Both the position numbers and the translations under genes were made by a program. 64,000 bases of DNA, from NCBI GenBank assembly GCA_027627225.1, contig CM051030.1, positions 3,186,001 to 3,250,000 of the forward strand, in the 5' to 3' direction. This document shows positions 45,836 through 57,280 of this stretch, piece after piece. Each line of letters starts with the position of its first letter. Within the stretch, counting starts at the first letter, position 1. This DNA comes from Congeria kusceri (lineage: Eukaryota; Mollusca; Bivalvia; Myida; Dreissenidae). The notes below the pieces were generated by a model. It saw nothing but the letters and a program-made list of their open reading frames with translations. It was not told where the DNA came from and did no database searches.

Positions 45836-46668
45836 AAGAGCTGTCTCAGGACAGCGCGCTCGACTACTCAACCAATTTGTCAGAGTTATTGGCCTTTATC
45901 ACTACAAAAAGGACCATAATTCTGCTAAAATGCTGGTCACAGTTAGGGTTAGGTGCTTTGGCCTTATATACTGACCTTGAAGACATGTGTGAAGTTTTAA
46001 ATGAACATCTGTAGAAGATATAGAGATATAAAGTTGTTGCACGCAAGCTTTAACCTGAAATTTTTAAGTATAAAATGGGACATAATTCTGCTAAATTGCA
46101 GGTCAGAGTTATAGGTCTTGGTCAGTGACCTTACATAATGACTCCGAAGACATGTGTGCAGTTTCAATTGAATATCTGTAGTAGTTACAGAGATATGTAT
46201 TTGTTGCACGCAAACCTTAATTTCAATTTTCTCTTGCAAGCAAACCTTAACCTGACTTTTCTAAGTACATAAAGGGGCATAATTCTGCTAAAATGCTGGT
46301 CATAGTTATGGGTCTTGGCCAGTGACCTTATATTATGGCCCTGAAGGCATGTGTGAAGTTTCAAATGAATATCTGAAGTAGTTATAGAGATATGGAGTTG
46401 TTGCACGCAAACTTTAACCTGATTTTCTGAGTACAAAAAGTGGCATAATTCTGCACAATTGCAGGTCAGAGTTAAGGGTCTTGGTCAGTAACCTCCCATA
46501 ATGACCCCAAACACATGTGTAAAGTTTAAATTGAATATCTATAGTAGTAACAGAGATATGGACTTGTTGCACGCAAACCTTAACCAGAGCAATACGGCGA
46601 CGCCGACGCTGACGCCAACGTACGGGTGAGTAGTATAGCTCGAACTATTCCGCGAATAGTCGAGCTAA
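45836..46668 (+). repeat. Hairpin-family repeat with four internal units of about 175 bp
   Basis: It begins AAGAGCTGTCTCAGGACAGC and ends GCGAATAGTCGAGCTAA after a GACGCCGACGCTGACGCC block. CATAATTCTGCTAAAATGCT starts each unit near 45914, 46081, 46268 and 46443, each followed by a TTGCACGCAA-CTTTAACC type end. Confidence 0.8.
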
Positions 46669-47560
46669 TAATCGAACAGCACAGTGATCATTTATATTTC
46701 TTCGTGCTCTAAGGTGTCAAAACAAATAATTTCACGAGAAAATCGTGGTGTATGTCGAAATTGGATGCAGTTTATAACAAAATCAAAACGCTGACAGCGT
46801 AGAAAGACTGTTGGTGAGAACAGAAACTAAGAGTAAATTAATTATGAGAGTATTTTTATCATAAGGAACATTTATTGAAGTTAGTCACCTGAATGTTATA
46901 TCATTTCTTCCAAACAAACACAAAAATCATAACTATTCACTCGACTTACAATAAATTGGTATAAGCTGGTATTTGACCCAATTGAAGATGGAGATCCAGG
47001 CCACTGTTTTTTGCAAATTAAAATTAATATAGCGCGCGTCTAATTCAATGCTATTTATCTACGACATTCTCATAATTAGTTTTTGTAATTCGTGAAAGGC
47101 AAATAGTCTTGTGCAAACTATTTAAAAAGCAAACAGGGTTATAAGCATACAAGTCAATCTACAACAGGTAAAAATAGTTGATGAACCGTATAAGTTCGAA
47201 TCAATATTCAGTGCTTTTTATCACAAGCGCTATGTTTGTTAAATACCAAATTAATCTCCAATTTCATCCAATCATTGTAGTTGGATATCACGTGATTAAC
47301 GTTTTACCTATTTTACACAAAGGAGCCGTGGACAACTTCTAATATGTTTGTGATATTTGATTAGTGTAAATCGTTGTGTCTACACCGGACTGACTGACCA
47401 GTGTACTCACGTATTATGGGCATGCGCTACTTTCCAATAGTTGATTTAACATAGCATTGAGATTAGATACCAGTAAGTCATTGTGTTTCCCTCCGTGGTA
47501 CATTCGAAATATTGCCTATTACTGGAGTTCTTTTTTCTTCTGGTATAAAAGAATTTAGCA

Positions 47561-47717
47561 ATGTCAGAAATGCCTTTTGTGGTTATTCCTAATATTCTAT
47601 GTGTGTTTGGAACATTTGTGTGCATTTCTGTGGAGGCTAACTTGATAGATGAGCTTTTGGGGCTTTTGTCGAAATATGACTGCCGAAACCTTATTTTCTA
47701 CCGATGTCTGCATTCAG
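47561..47717 (+). CDS. Possible alternative first exon with signal peptide
   Basis: ATG followed by a 52-codon frame and donor GTGAGA, phase 1. It encodes MSEMPFVVIPNILCVFGTFV then CISVEANLIDELLGLL and a Cys-containing end. This is a good secretion signal plus about 30 mature residues. Spliced to X5 (54060, phase 1) it would give an open 489-residue protein with X5, X6, stalk, helix and tail but without the X1-X4 part. Unlike the exon-1 family it lacks MAIYER and the shared promoter blocks. It may be a remnant of a separate gene. Confidence 0.45.
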
Positions 47718-48149
47718 GTGAGATGCATTTGCTTAGATGAAATATGCCATATCTTTTTATTGCAATTTTCGGTAGAGGAAAGTTCTTTTTTAAACTGATA
47801 CCAAGCACAATCTGAAATCTGAAAGTTCGCTGTTTTATAATGGGACCCTATGAGAATTGGATTAATTTGTATCTAACCTTGAATGTTTACCCAAAACGAA
47901 AGTGAAAGTAGCTCTTAATAATTTACACGCTAAAAAGCGATAAACACAAACTACTTTGTTATTCTATTTAACAGAAATATATCAGTATAATTTTAATATT
48001 AGACTGATTAATTTTACCGATAAAACTATTTCATGAAACAACGGTCATTCCCGGGATTACTTCATGCGTAAGCACATTTCTCTTCTCGGGCGAAATGATG
48101 CGGTTTATTAATACGTATAGAGGTTAGACATGTTACCTATTTATATATG

Positions 48150-48510
48150 AAGATGCATGCTCGAGTTAGAGAGTGGAAATCAAAAGTTGCCGCCGCTACC
48201 CCACCCGCGTGAATGTAAAATTTCTTAGTGTAAAAATGCCCATAATTTTGACAAATTTCAAACTAGAGATACCAAACTTGGCCTCATTTTTATATGGGGA
48301 ATAAATGTGTTTAGTTTGAATGAAATCCCTCAAGCCATTCATGAGAAAGAAGCTTACCGAAAAACTTTAACCTATCCAAAAAGTGTATATGTAAACTTTC
48401 TAAGTGTAAAAAGGCCCATTATTTTACAAATTTCAAATTATAATTATCAAACTTGGCCTATAGGTTTATTTTAATATCGGGGAATGTTTCAAATTTGAAT
48501 GAAATACCTC
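48150..48510 (+). repeat. Hairpin-family repeat, left part, interrupted by Harbinger
   Basis: Two units containing GTGTAAAAATGCCCATAATT, CCAAACTTGGCCT and GAATGAAATCCCTCAAGCCA. The second breaks off at GAATGAAATACCTC (48510), and the expected continuation CCATTCCTAAGAAACAAGCT is found at 53628. Confidence 0.75.
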
Positions 48511-49485
48511 CAGGGCCGATATCTATAAAGAATCTAAGATATTTTCTTAAACTAAGATAAGAATGCAGAGATTAATCTAAACTAAAATGATTTGATACCG
48601 ACACATTTATAAAACGACTTAAGATTAAAATTATAAACAATTTATTGAAATAATCTAATTTTGCTGTAAATTTTTTTAGTAATATTGCACAATCAGATGC
48701 CACTGTGACTCGGTGCTCGCTTCTAATAAGCAGGTAAATATTTGCGACCTATTTGTGTTACACACACTGAAATACCTGAACATTATTTTACATTACGAAC
48801 GCAGAAAAAATGAACAGTTAATATTCACCGTCATTAAAATCAATCTTTCAAAATGAACATTAAATGATTACTACAATTTTGGTATGGAGAATATTTATCA
48901 TAGCTTAGTGCTAAATAAAGATAAATATATTTAGCTATGCTCTTGTCCAATAATTATTTACTGACCATGTATCACAACATATGGCGTAAGTAAGAAGCTA
49001 TTTAAATGAAAATACTAACATATACAATATCACAATCCTTCCTGTCACCACCAGTTACACAGTTTCTTAAATACAGTATAAGGCAATGATTATAAACATT
49101 TCAGTGAATTAAATTTGGAAGCATGGACGACCTTGAACCTAGAAACAGCTGCCCCTGTGTCTTCAAGGTACATTTTAAAAATGTATTACATTGTATTTTC
49201 ATATTCAAATATTTGTTTATGTAAAATTACTGAAATGCAGTTATATATTTTTGCTACAAGTATAATAAGCATTTAACTTAATTATGGTTCTTTGGATGAC
49301 AAATTTGACTTTGCAATCATTTAATTTTAAAAAATAAAAAGTCATTTACACAAGTCAACTTGATATCACACATTGTGAAACATGCTGAAATACGATTATT
49401 AAAATATGTAAGCCCTAACATGGTTTTAATTATATCTTGAATATTGTAAACATTTGTTGCTTTAATGTCACAGTCATAGATGCAT

Positions 49486-49572
49486 CTGCTATGATGAGGA
49501 GCTACTGGCACTGCAGAAGGAAAAACTGCGTCTGCAGATTGGCCTATTCAAGCGGAAACTCAGCGAGGAGTA
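49486..49572 (+). pseudogene. Possible C-terminus of the Harbinger second ORF (Myb/SANT-type protein)
   Basis: After TTTAATGTCACAG, a frame reads HRCICYDEELLALQKEKLRL and QIGLFKRKLSEE before TAA. A short Leu/Lys-rich helix like this ends many Myb/SANT-like proteins of Harbinger elements. No Myb domain was seen upstream. Weak identification, based on context and style. Confidence 0.35.
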
Positions 49573-49763
49573 ATGACTGAAAAATGAATATAATTATGTA
49601 ATAAAAGACTGTGTATTGTTAACTTTAAGTTAGCCATTCGTATGTTCTGAACAGATTTAATGACAACATTGGAATACTGTATTTTACTATACTATATTTC
49701 CTGTTAAACTGCTTTATAATATCCATTTCCACTGATGCTTTGTCATTACACGAACCTGACTTT

Positions 49764-50169
49764 AGGCCATCCTTAAAAAAATGTGTTTTTTTTGCGGTAA
49801 TGCGAACGACGCACGAAATCGGGTCCGATAAGTTTTTAATACGCGTCCGTGAATCAATTGTTTTTTCTATTCAAAAATGTCAGTTATATATTCATCAAAT
49901 TGTGTTCGTAATTAATTCATAACGTTTTTATATTAACTGAACACTGCATTCTAATAATCTTGCAATAATATTTCCAATTTGAACAAAGAATATGCCACTT
50001 GCATACGCTAATCAATGTGTTTTGCACTTGTATTTGGTCTATAGTCGTCTACATTTGTTCCCACCCCCACCCACCCCCCACCCCCCAAAAAATATAAATC
50101 AACTGACCTACCCACATTGAAAATTCTGGGTCGCGTTACTACAGACAAACAATTTTTTAAGGATGGCCT
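49764..50169. mobile_element. MITE nested in the Harbinger element
   Basis: AGGCCATCCTTAAAAAAATG at the left is inverted as AATTTTTTAAGGATGGCCT at the right, with imperfect pairing for about 45 bp. Flanks on both sides are TTT. The interior has a C-rich tract near 50060 and no ORF. Confidence 0.65.
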
Positions 50170-50315
50170 TTTATTACATTTCTGTGTCAGTATAGTGTTA
50201 TATCGCTTATTTTCATACAATATTTTTTTAGGTTTAAAGTAAATGTTAAAAAATTGTTTTAAGATTTTTAATTCGTCAATCTGTGAACATATGTCCCTTG
50301 ATGTTGATTACCATA

Positions 50316-52118
50316 TCAAAAGTATGTAGCTGCTATGTGGTCCCTGTATCTCAACCCATCTTGGTGCCCTTGATACACTTCATCGTTGTGACCATTGTCC
50401 TCCGCAGGCTGCTCTGGTAATGGCAGGTTTCTTGTCTTGCAAATATTGTGTAGAATTACACAGGCGACAATAATCCTGAAGTGAAGTATACATTTAAAAA
50501 AAGACACGTATTGGCACGGTTTGGTATTGGTTTTCTTATGATTATAATTCCTTTTTTTGTTTTGTAATCATATTGACGTTGTTATTCTTTAATATTTATT
50601 TTGCAATAAATGACCAAGCATTCCATCATATAGATTCATATTATGTATTTATTTATTTGTTCAAAATTATTGTCTGTTGAAGGCACACACCTAGGTACTA
50701 GTGCAGTTTTCATCCTTACTTCCCCATGAAGTACACCCCATCGTCTCTTTAACTGCCCAATAACTCGTTCCACAATGGATCTCGTCACTTTGTGAGCTCT
50801 GTTGAAGAATGCTTAATATTATTCCATGGCTTATATTTGATGCAATAACTAAATAATGACATTGCAAAGTAATAATTGATGCTCTGTATTGTACATAAAG
50901 ATTGAAAATTTGTTGTCCAATATTTTTCCCCTTACAATGTCATGATTTATTTCCATGCATGTCTTAACTTTTATGTTAATTGCACTATATTGTGATAAAA
51001 ATGTTAGAACTTAAAATGACATTAAATGTGAAAGTGGTCAAATTCAGATTGCTATGTATTATTAACATAATATGTGTCTATGTATGTATATAACCTACGT
51101 CACGAACGTTTGGTTTGCTGGATAATTTTTATTACAAAAAACACTGCCTCGCCAATAAAGCCTGATGACAAACATTAGCTGTCTATTTGTATTTACATGA
51201 TAACAAATCACTTACTGCTTTCAGTGTGTAGTTTGATATTCAATATAAAACACATGATTTTCAATTAGTTGGTTGTGTTACAAATGTAAGCAATACACCG
51301 AATTTCAAATTGTTCAATGACAACGTTTTATTTTCTGTGTTTATCATTTCTCTATTAAATTTTAATTGTTGAGTGTAATTTGTAGCACATTCTTCGTGCC
51401 TTCAATTTGAACATTGTACATGTTTAACTTTACAGTCATGTAATTACCTGTTAAATGTTCTTTGAGAGTTTGTTGCTCGTTGCATATGGAGTCAGACACC
51501 AAGACTTGCAGGCATACCCACTGTCTCCTAGTAGGTAGACATTTCCAGGTGGCATTAAATCATTCTCAAAGTATAGCTTTATGCTGCTGTTTTGTAATAT
51601 GCGGGAGTCATGGGTAGACCCAGACCATCTTTCAACAACATTGGTAATCATATCTTCCGCATTACATATTGTTTGTGTATTTAAACCGTGATACCGTTTC
51701 CGGTTAATATAGTCAGGTTAATTTTCTGATGGGGCTTTTATTTGAAAATGTGTCCCGTCTACAAGGCCCACACCATTTGGAAATCCTGCAGTGTCGTTAA
51801 ACAACTGCTGTTGTGTTCTAACTTCCCCTTAATAACCTGAGTCACTGTCTTTAAGACAGTTGGCTGTGACAGGCCATTCAGTTCTCCTTCTGCCAGCAGC
51901 ATACTGCCAGTAGCCAAGTACCTTAAGGTAATGCAGACTTTAGCCATGGTGGGTACGCTTTGATTGCGTCTTGTTGCTGGCTCCACCACATCTTCTACTA
52001 ACTGACAACAATAGTTCATTCCATCTCTGTCGAACCTGTACCTTTCTATTAACTCTACATTATCATATGTATCTAAGTTGTTTACTCCATCTTGGAAATT
52101 CCTTGGAGCTCTATGCAT
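50316..52118 (-). pseudogene. HARBI1-like transposase, split and frameshifted
   Basis: DDE nuclease of PIF/Harbinger elements. N-terminal frame 52118-51759: NVELIERYRFDRDGMNYCCQ, then TRRNQSVPTMAKV and LRYLATGS. After a frame change comes GFPNGVGLVDGTHFQIKAPS (first Asp) with a TAA soon after. Then TNVVERWSGSTHDSRI and LLGDSGY (second Asp) at 51651-51511. A further shift near 51475 restores LKEHLTAFFNRAH across an apparent intron (donor about 51447, acceptor about 50816). VERVIGQLKRRWGV carries the acidic third residue (50730-50790). A last exon (50475-50316) reads RIIVACVILHNIC. The three catalytic positions persist, but two shifts and one stop inactivate it. Confidence 0.85.
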
Positions 52119-52531
52119 TGTTTATGTCTGGAATAAATACAGTTTAATAAGTACATTTTAATTGCTTACTATAACTTAAGACTCATTTTGAAGATCAATT
52201 TTATCAAATTCTACTTAATATTAATCGAATATTACTAAGGGTGAGCAAACATTTGTAATTTTTCTACTCAATTAATGCATAAATAAATCAACATCTTTAC
52301 TTTTTACTCAATTTTGTGTTTACTGAAAGAGGAATAATTTTATAGTTTATTATAAAATATTAATGTGTATTAAATATTTTTGTGAAAGTTTGTAAAATTC
52401 ATGTATGGTTATATTTTTGTTATTATGCCACTTTGTTATCATGCCACACATATTTGAGGGAGGTGAACATTCATCACTGACAGTAATATTAATTGTTTAT
52501 AGATGTGAAGTTTTTTTGTTTTTTATAAGTC

Positions 52532-52830
52532 ATGAACCATCAATGTCATGATATAATGAGAATGTCGGAATCATTATATTCAGTTTCGTCGCCATCATAT
52601 CTACAACCTCCATCATCAGCATCAATGTCATTAACAACTCAACTACCACCCTCATCATCTCATTCACTTATGTCGTCATCTCATTTACCACAGCTTATTC
52701 AAGTTCATCAAATCATCATCATCTCAGTCACCAGCATCATCATCGAATTCATTACCATCATAAAATCATCATCATCATCATCGTCACTTCAGCCACCTCC
52801 ATTTTCTCAATCACTCATAATCTGAAGCAC
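52532..52830. repeat. (ATC/TCA)-rich low-complexity tract
   Basis: Degenerate CATCATCAT runs give a Ser-rich 97-codon frame on the + strand. Compositional, inside the Harbinger element. Confidence 0.6.
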
Positions 52831-53627
52831 ATCTATCAACAAGTCATCGCCATCCTTTTTATAGGGACTATGTTCGTGCATCTGTTTCCATTCGTGTTCA
52901 ACTTCACCAAGTAGATCTTTGTTGTATGCATATCATTCAGTTTAATGTTTTTACATTTCTTCAAATATGTGACTGCATTCTCTTGTCTCAAGTACAATCA
53001 CTGTTGTTTATGTAGATATTAAACAACACTGCGATCAAACCTAAGGAAAGTCACTGAATAACTCGTCGAAATGGGTTGGGCATTTCACGAAAACACATGA
53101 TGTACTACAATCAGCCAAACATGCTTGTATGTCCGTTTCACTTATATGTACATTGAAACACAAAGTATGTCCGTTTCATCATTTTGCATCATCTACACAC
53201 ACTCACGCACCAAAGCTGCTTTTGTCAAATTTTTTGTCAGACGCTGTGACTAACACGACATGTTGATCGGTTATTTCCCCTAGTTATACTGTAGTTGGGT
53301 AAAGTTAACATTTTGTTCAAACGAAAAAATCAACGGACACTAAAATGTACTTACCATAAATCACGACGTTTTTATAATGTATATAAATTGTATGAAAATA
53401 CTTATAATTAATATACTAGAAGCAAACGATAATCAAAATGGCCGACTTAAGATAATTTTATGGAATTTAAGATACTTAAGAATTTTCAGCATTCTAAGAA
53501 AATAATTAAGATAATATGTTTTATAAATACAACTTAACTTAAAAATAGAAATATATTAAACATTAGGATGAAAATGCTACTTAAGTCAAAAATATTAAGA
53601 TAAGATTCTTTATAAATATGGGCCCTG

Positions 53628-53757
53628 CCATTCCTAAGAAACAAGCTTACCGTAAAACTTTACCCTAGACCGGACACGCCGACGCCGACGCCAACGCCGA
53701 CGCCGTGGCGGGTAAAATAGCTTGCCTTTTCTTCGAAACGTCGAGCTAAAAATCGCA
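53628..53757 (+). repeat. Hairpin-family repeat, right part after Harbinger
   Basis: CCATTCCTAAGAAACAAGCT, ACTTTACCCTAGACCGGACA, a GACGCCGACGCC block and CTTCGAAACGTCGAGC end the repeat interrupted at 48510. Confidence 0.75.
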
Positions 53758-54059
53758 TAAAAATTCTCCAGTTACACAGTAGCATCATCTTCCCGTCATA
53801 TAATAACAACTTAGTGTTTACTATAACAAAAGACAGTTGTCAGTTATGTAATATTCCTTATTAACATCAGCCAACGATATATGGAGTATAACAACTTGAG
53901 CTTACGAGACATTTTAATTAAGTACTAAGAGGACAAGTCCTCATGAAAACAGAAATCATGCTTGAACTTGCTTTAACTGTGTGTTTAAAGTTACTAATAA
54001 ATGGGATAATATACAATACCATATGTAAATTAGCAAAACCCCATTGATTTCATTTACAG

Positions 54060-54230
54060 GTAGTCCATATGTTATTGGACAAACGTTTAGTTCTTGGAAT
54101 GCTGCTAACGATAAATGCGCTGACAAATCAGCGTTGCCTTCATCCGCCTTGGGCTACAATAGCAGTAGCCTAATCACAGATGAGGTGTTCACTAATATTC
54201 GTCGCGAATGGACTCTACATCAAGGAAATG
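54060..54230 (+). CDS. Unit E exon X5: lectin-like segment
   Basis: 171 nt, phase 1-1, acceptor TTCATTTACAG, donor GTTTGT; residues about 228-284. It encodes GSPYVIGQTFSSWNAANDKC, ADKSALPSSALG and TDEVFTNIRREWTLHQGN. A Trp, Ala, Cys, Ser/Pro and VF..I pattern fits the first half of a C-type lectin fold. The unit D exon (35408) conserves it with one insertion near the start. Coding is well supported; the fold is inferred. Confidence 0.75.
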
Positions 54231-54716
54231 GTTTGTGTTTTCACGCCTTTTGGCACCATGGTTGGGTGAAATTAAACATATATATACATGTATAGATCAT
54301 CAAAGAGAGAATTTAAGCGCCATGGTAAAGCAATAGTGACGAAAATTGATTATTTTATCATTAATTGGGTGATTATATAAACAATACACATAAATTTTAT
54401 GCGTCAATGTAGAACAACAGTAATACAATGGATTTACTATATACCTTTTGTAACTATTGAAGTGCGGTTCATCTGTTCTTCACAACTGGTATAAATGCTG
54501 TAACAGTTGTGAATCATATAAACGGCATGCAGCATTTTTAACACAAATTTCTGTGGAAGCTTATTACTATATACATGTATTATATAGATTTGTTTCTTAA
54601 TTTCCTGCGGTAATCATAGTGAATCATATGAAAAGAATGTTTCTCATATCTATCTAAAACTTGTTTAATAGGAAGTTCCAGTGAAGGTCCAACAATGTTT
54701 GCTTAAATTAAAACAG

Positions 54717-54791
54717 GATCGAAAGAGATCATGTTTTCTGACAATGCAACGGAGAAGAGGCCGTTCCTATGTGTAGGGCATGAACGTACAA
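54717..54791 (+). CDS. Unit E exon X6: short Cys-containing end of the lectin-like pair
   Basis: 75 nt with acceptor ATTAAAACAG and donor GTAGGT, phase 1-1. It encodes SKEIMFSDNATEKRPFLCVG and HERT. A basic-Pro-Phe-Leu-Cys motif is typical of the last strand of C-type lectin folds (pFiCe). A longer version starting at 54671 would meet TAA, so the nearer acceptor is preferred. This choice also keeps the total frame exact. Confidence is limited because no second copy is available. Confidence 0.5.
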
Positions 54792-55729
54792 GTAGGTGAT
54801 AAAAGAAATACATTGGTTCATAGGTTCACTACATTTAAAAAAAAGTTGAAACACCAATAAAACAAATATTTGACAATGTTATTTGAAACTTTAGTTAGTC
54901 AGGGTTTGAATTTGCAGCGGATACTCCTTGGCATTTGTTTACAACATTAAGGTCGTGTGTATCATAACTCATTGCATAACTCATTACTCAAGAAATTGAG
55001 TAATGGGAAGTAATTGCACTGTCTCTCATAGTAAACGTTATTATTTTGCTCAATGTCAGCAATCTGTAGCCATCGCATATCGTTCGATGGCTGTTTTTAT
55101 ATGAAATTAACATTTAGGGTATTTCTGAATCAGTTGCGGTTGCTAATCCAGATTGAAGGTAATACACTTAAATAAATGTTTAACAATAATTTTAGTGCAT
55201 GCTGTTGTCTTGCAGTTGCATAAAATTCTTGATGTACGAGTTATTATGCTGCAACATTGGTAACCATAGCAGCAGCAACAGTACGGTTATCCACATCTAA
55301 GAAGTAAAAAATGTTTTGTAGTTTTTTACCATAGAAAGATTTAGATCGTTTATTAAGGATCCATATTGTATGTGCTCAAAAAATATTTGTGTTCAATAGT
55401 ATTTTGTTAAAATATTATTGTTTATACTTGATAGCATTGATAAATGTTGTTTTACTAAAACGGACATACGTATTTATGAAAAGGTTAACTTTAATCTGAT
55501 GGAATATGTCTGCCAAAGTTAATGCAACTGGCTTCTGCTTTACAAAAAAGAATTCTTGTTTGTAGTAATAACATTCTCGTTGCGAAAAATGCATCTTTTT
55601 ACAATGTTTTTCCCGAAATAAATTGAAAGTATTGACATTATTACACAAATAATTATGAAATAATACCACAACTAAAAATATAGCCTCGTATTCTAAATGC
55701 CGCTCATTTCTCCTCCCAATTCACCACAG

Positions 55730-56020
55730 CCAAAACGCCTGCAACAACAACGAACTCACCAAAGACAAGTTCGGAATCACCGACGACGGTCTCTCACAGC
55801 ACATCAACAATCGATCGGAAGAAACCATCAAAACCGGAAACAACCAATACAACAACTTCGCTTTCTGCAACAACACCACTCACCCAAGAGCCGAACACAT
55901 CAACTTCCTGGCTCTTACCAACAACAACAAAGCCAACCACTGCTTCGCTCTCGCCTTCGACAACTGACACTACGCCAACAAGCGCTCAGCCTGACGCTGC
56001 ATTAGAAGATTCTTCACGAG
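55730..56020 (+). CDS. Unit E stalk exon, Thr/Ser/Pro-rich
   Basis: 291 nt, phase 1-1, acceptor TTCACCACAG, donor GTGGTA; residues about 310-406. It encodes a mucin-like run (KTPATTTNSPKTSSES, TTNTTTSLSATTPLTQEP, LSPSTTDTTPTSAQPD) with no Cys, expected to be O-glycosylated and extended. It ends AALEDSS like the stalks of units C and D. A ready source of length variation between paralogs: about 60 residues in C, 97 here. Confidence 0.75.
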
Positions 56021-56259
56021 GTGGTAATTAAATAAAATGGTTTACCAAATGTTACGTAATTAATTTCTTTCGAGTATTTAATGTTTTCTTAAATGGGCCG
56101 TACATATATGTTTATATCGTATCATTGAATATTTAAGTTCGAAGGTTTCGACAAATCTTTCACAATTTCGGCGGAGATTTCTACTGGACCCCTATACTAA
56201 TTACCACTTAAAACACACTATTATCGACATACATATTATTAATTGTTATTAATTGTCAG

Positions 56260-56350
56260 GATCTACTACAGCAACAACTGCAGCGGGAGTCTCTGTGGCG
56301 GTCGCACTTGTGGTAGCTGTTGGAGTGATTGTTCTTGTACTCAGAAGCAA
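56260..56350 (+). CDS. Unit E transmembrane exon
   Basis: 91 nt, phase 1 to 2, acceptor AATTGTCAG, donor GTAAGC. It encodes STTATTAAGVSVAVALVVAV then GVIVLVLRSK. Same length and stop-transfer end as units A and C. Confidence 0.85.
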
Positions 56351-56595
56351 GTAAGCTGATTAGGACAAATCGATTTCAATTATATTCATGACCATACGAT
56401 ACTGTACACGTGTATATATTTGATACTCTTCTTTCATTAGACATTTTAAAAACCACATTCGAGCACGATGTACAAATTATTGATTCGTCATTGAGAAAAG
56501 AAAAGCTAGTTTCATGTACTTTGTTATTTACGTTTTGCGTGTAAAATGTCTTCAAGGTGCGAATATTTTACATCATAATTATATATGTTTTATAG

Positions 56596-57280
56596 AGGAA
56601 AGTTTTGCTTCGCATCTACGAAGGGTTCAAGGTTTGAAAACACAGACGACACCCACTACATATCCTTGGCGGGGGTGGAATCCAAACCGAATGCCTATTA
56701 CCAAACACCGGGGGCTCCTGTGTCCAATTACACCCACAGTGGTCTGCCGAACAGAGGCGGTTGCTCTAAGCCCACTGATGAATATTATGCCGTTGTAGAC
56801 AACGGTATTTCCACTACTGATTCCAAACAAAACGATTTCTACCAAACACCTGGTGCCCCTGTGTCAACCCATATCTACTCCGTTTTGCAGAACAGTAAAG
56901 GTGGCTCCAAGGTTAATGATACGTCAGCTGACAAAGGTATTTCCATTCGAAATAATAATGGAACAGTCGTAAACCCTGACTCGTTAAATGCGTACTTCAT
57001 ATTAGAGAAAGAATATTTCAAGCAACCCAACGCTGCCAAATCTCCTTCCGCAGACGTTCAGAACTACTTTGTTCTAGAGAAACAGCAATTAGCTATAGCG
57101 AATGAAGATGACGTTTCCTTCAACGAAGGACATCCATATTTTGTTCTGGAAAAACAAAATGGTGTCCAACAGGTTCACAAAAGGCCTTCAAACGACGCCA
57201 ATCCTTACTTCATATTAGAGAAACAGACTGTTGTTGACAACCCAACACCATTAATCGCACCGAATGTAGTTGTGGCGTAA
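56596..57280 (+). CDS. Unit E cytoplasmic tail exon, shorter by an in-frame stop
   Basis: Acceptor TTTTATAG, open for 228 codons to TAA at 57278-57280. It has YYQTPGAP, EYYAVV, FYQTPGAP, IYSVL, AYFIL, NYFVL, PYFVL and PYFIL. The TAA stands where unit C has GAG (unit C reads NVVGTESDD). The frame reopens without a shift and continues homologous to unit C as far as 57538 (EINTNDE, NKLNSEGDEYDHVRV, NEYDVTSTVVRK). The distal acidic part with its YNKL and YDHV sites is thus cut off unless the stop is read through or edited. The old C-terminus also differs: TAG became AGG, adding RK and masking the TVV end. Confidence 0.8.

Larger units (their letters stand above)
48511..53627. mobile_element. PIF/Harbinger-type DNA transposon, about 5.1 kb
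   Basis: The ends are inverted: CAGGGCCGATATCTATAAAG then AATCTAAGAT at the left, against CAGGGCCCATATTTATAAAG then AATCTTATCT read from the right. Both lie inside a broken hairpin-family repeat. The element holds a HARBI1-like transposase (minus strand), a short second ORF on the plus strand and a nested MITE. Its coding region is damaged, so it is probably immobile. A target duplication is not clear. Confidence 0.8.

Noticed and set aside
47544..47550. TATA box for the alternative first exon
   Set aside because: TATAAAA is only about 10 bp before the ATG, so a normal start site some 30 bp downstream would lie after both candidate ATGs.
52532..52825. Ser-rich 97-codon gene
   Set aside because: Made of degenerate CAT/TCA repeats inside a transposon; no conserved features.
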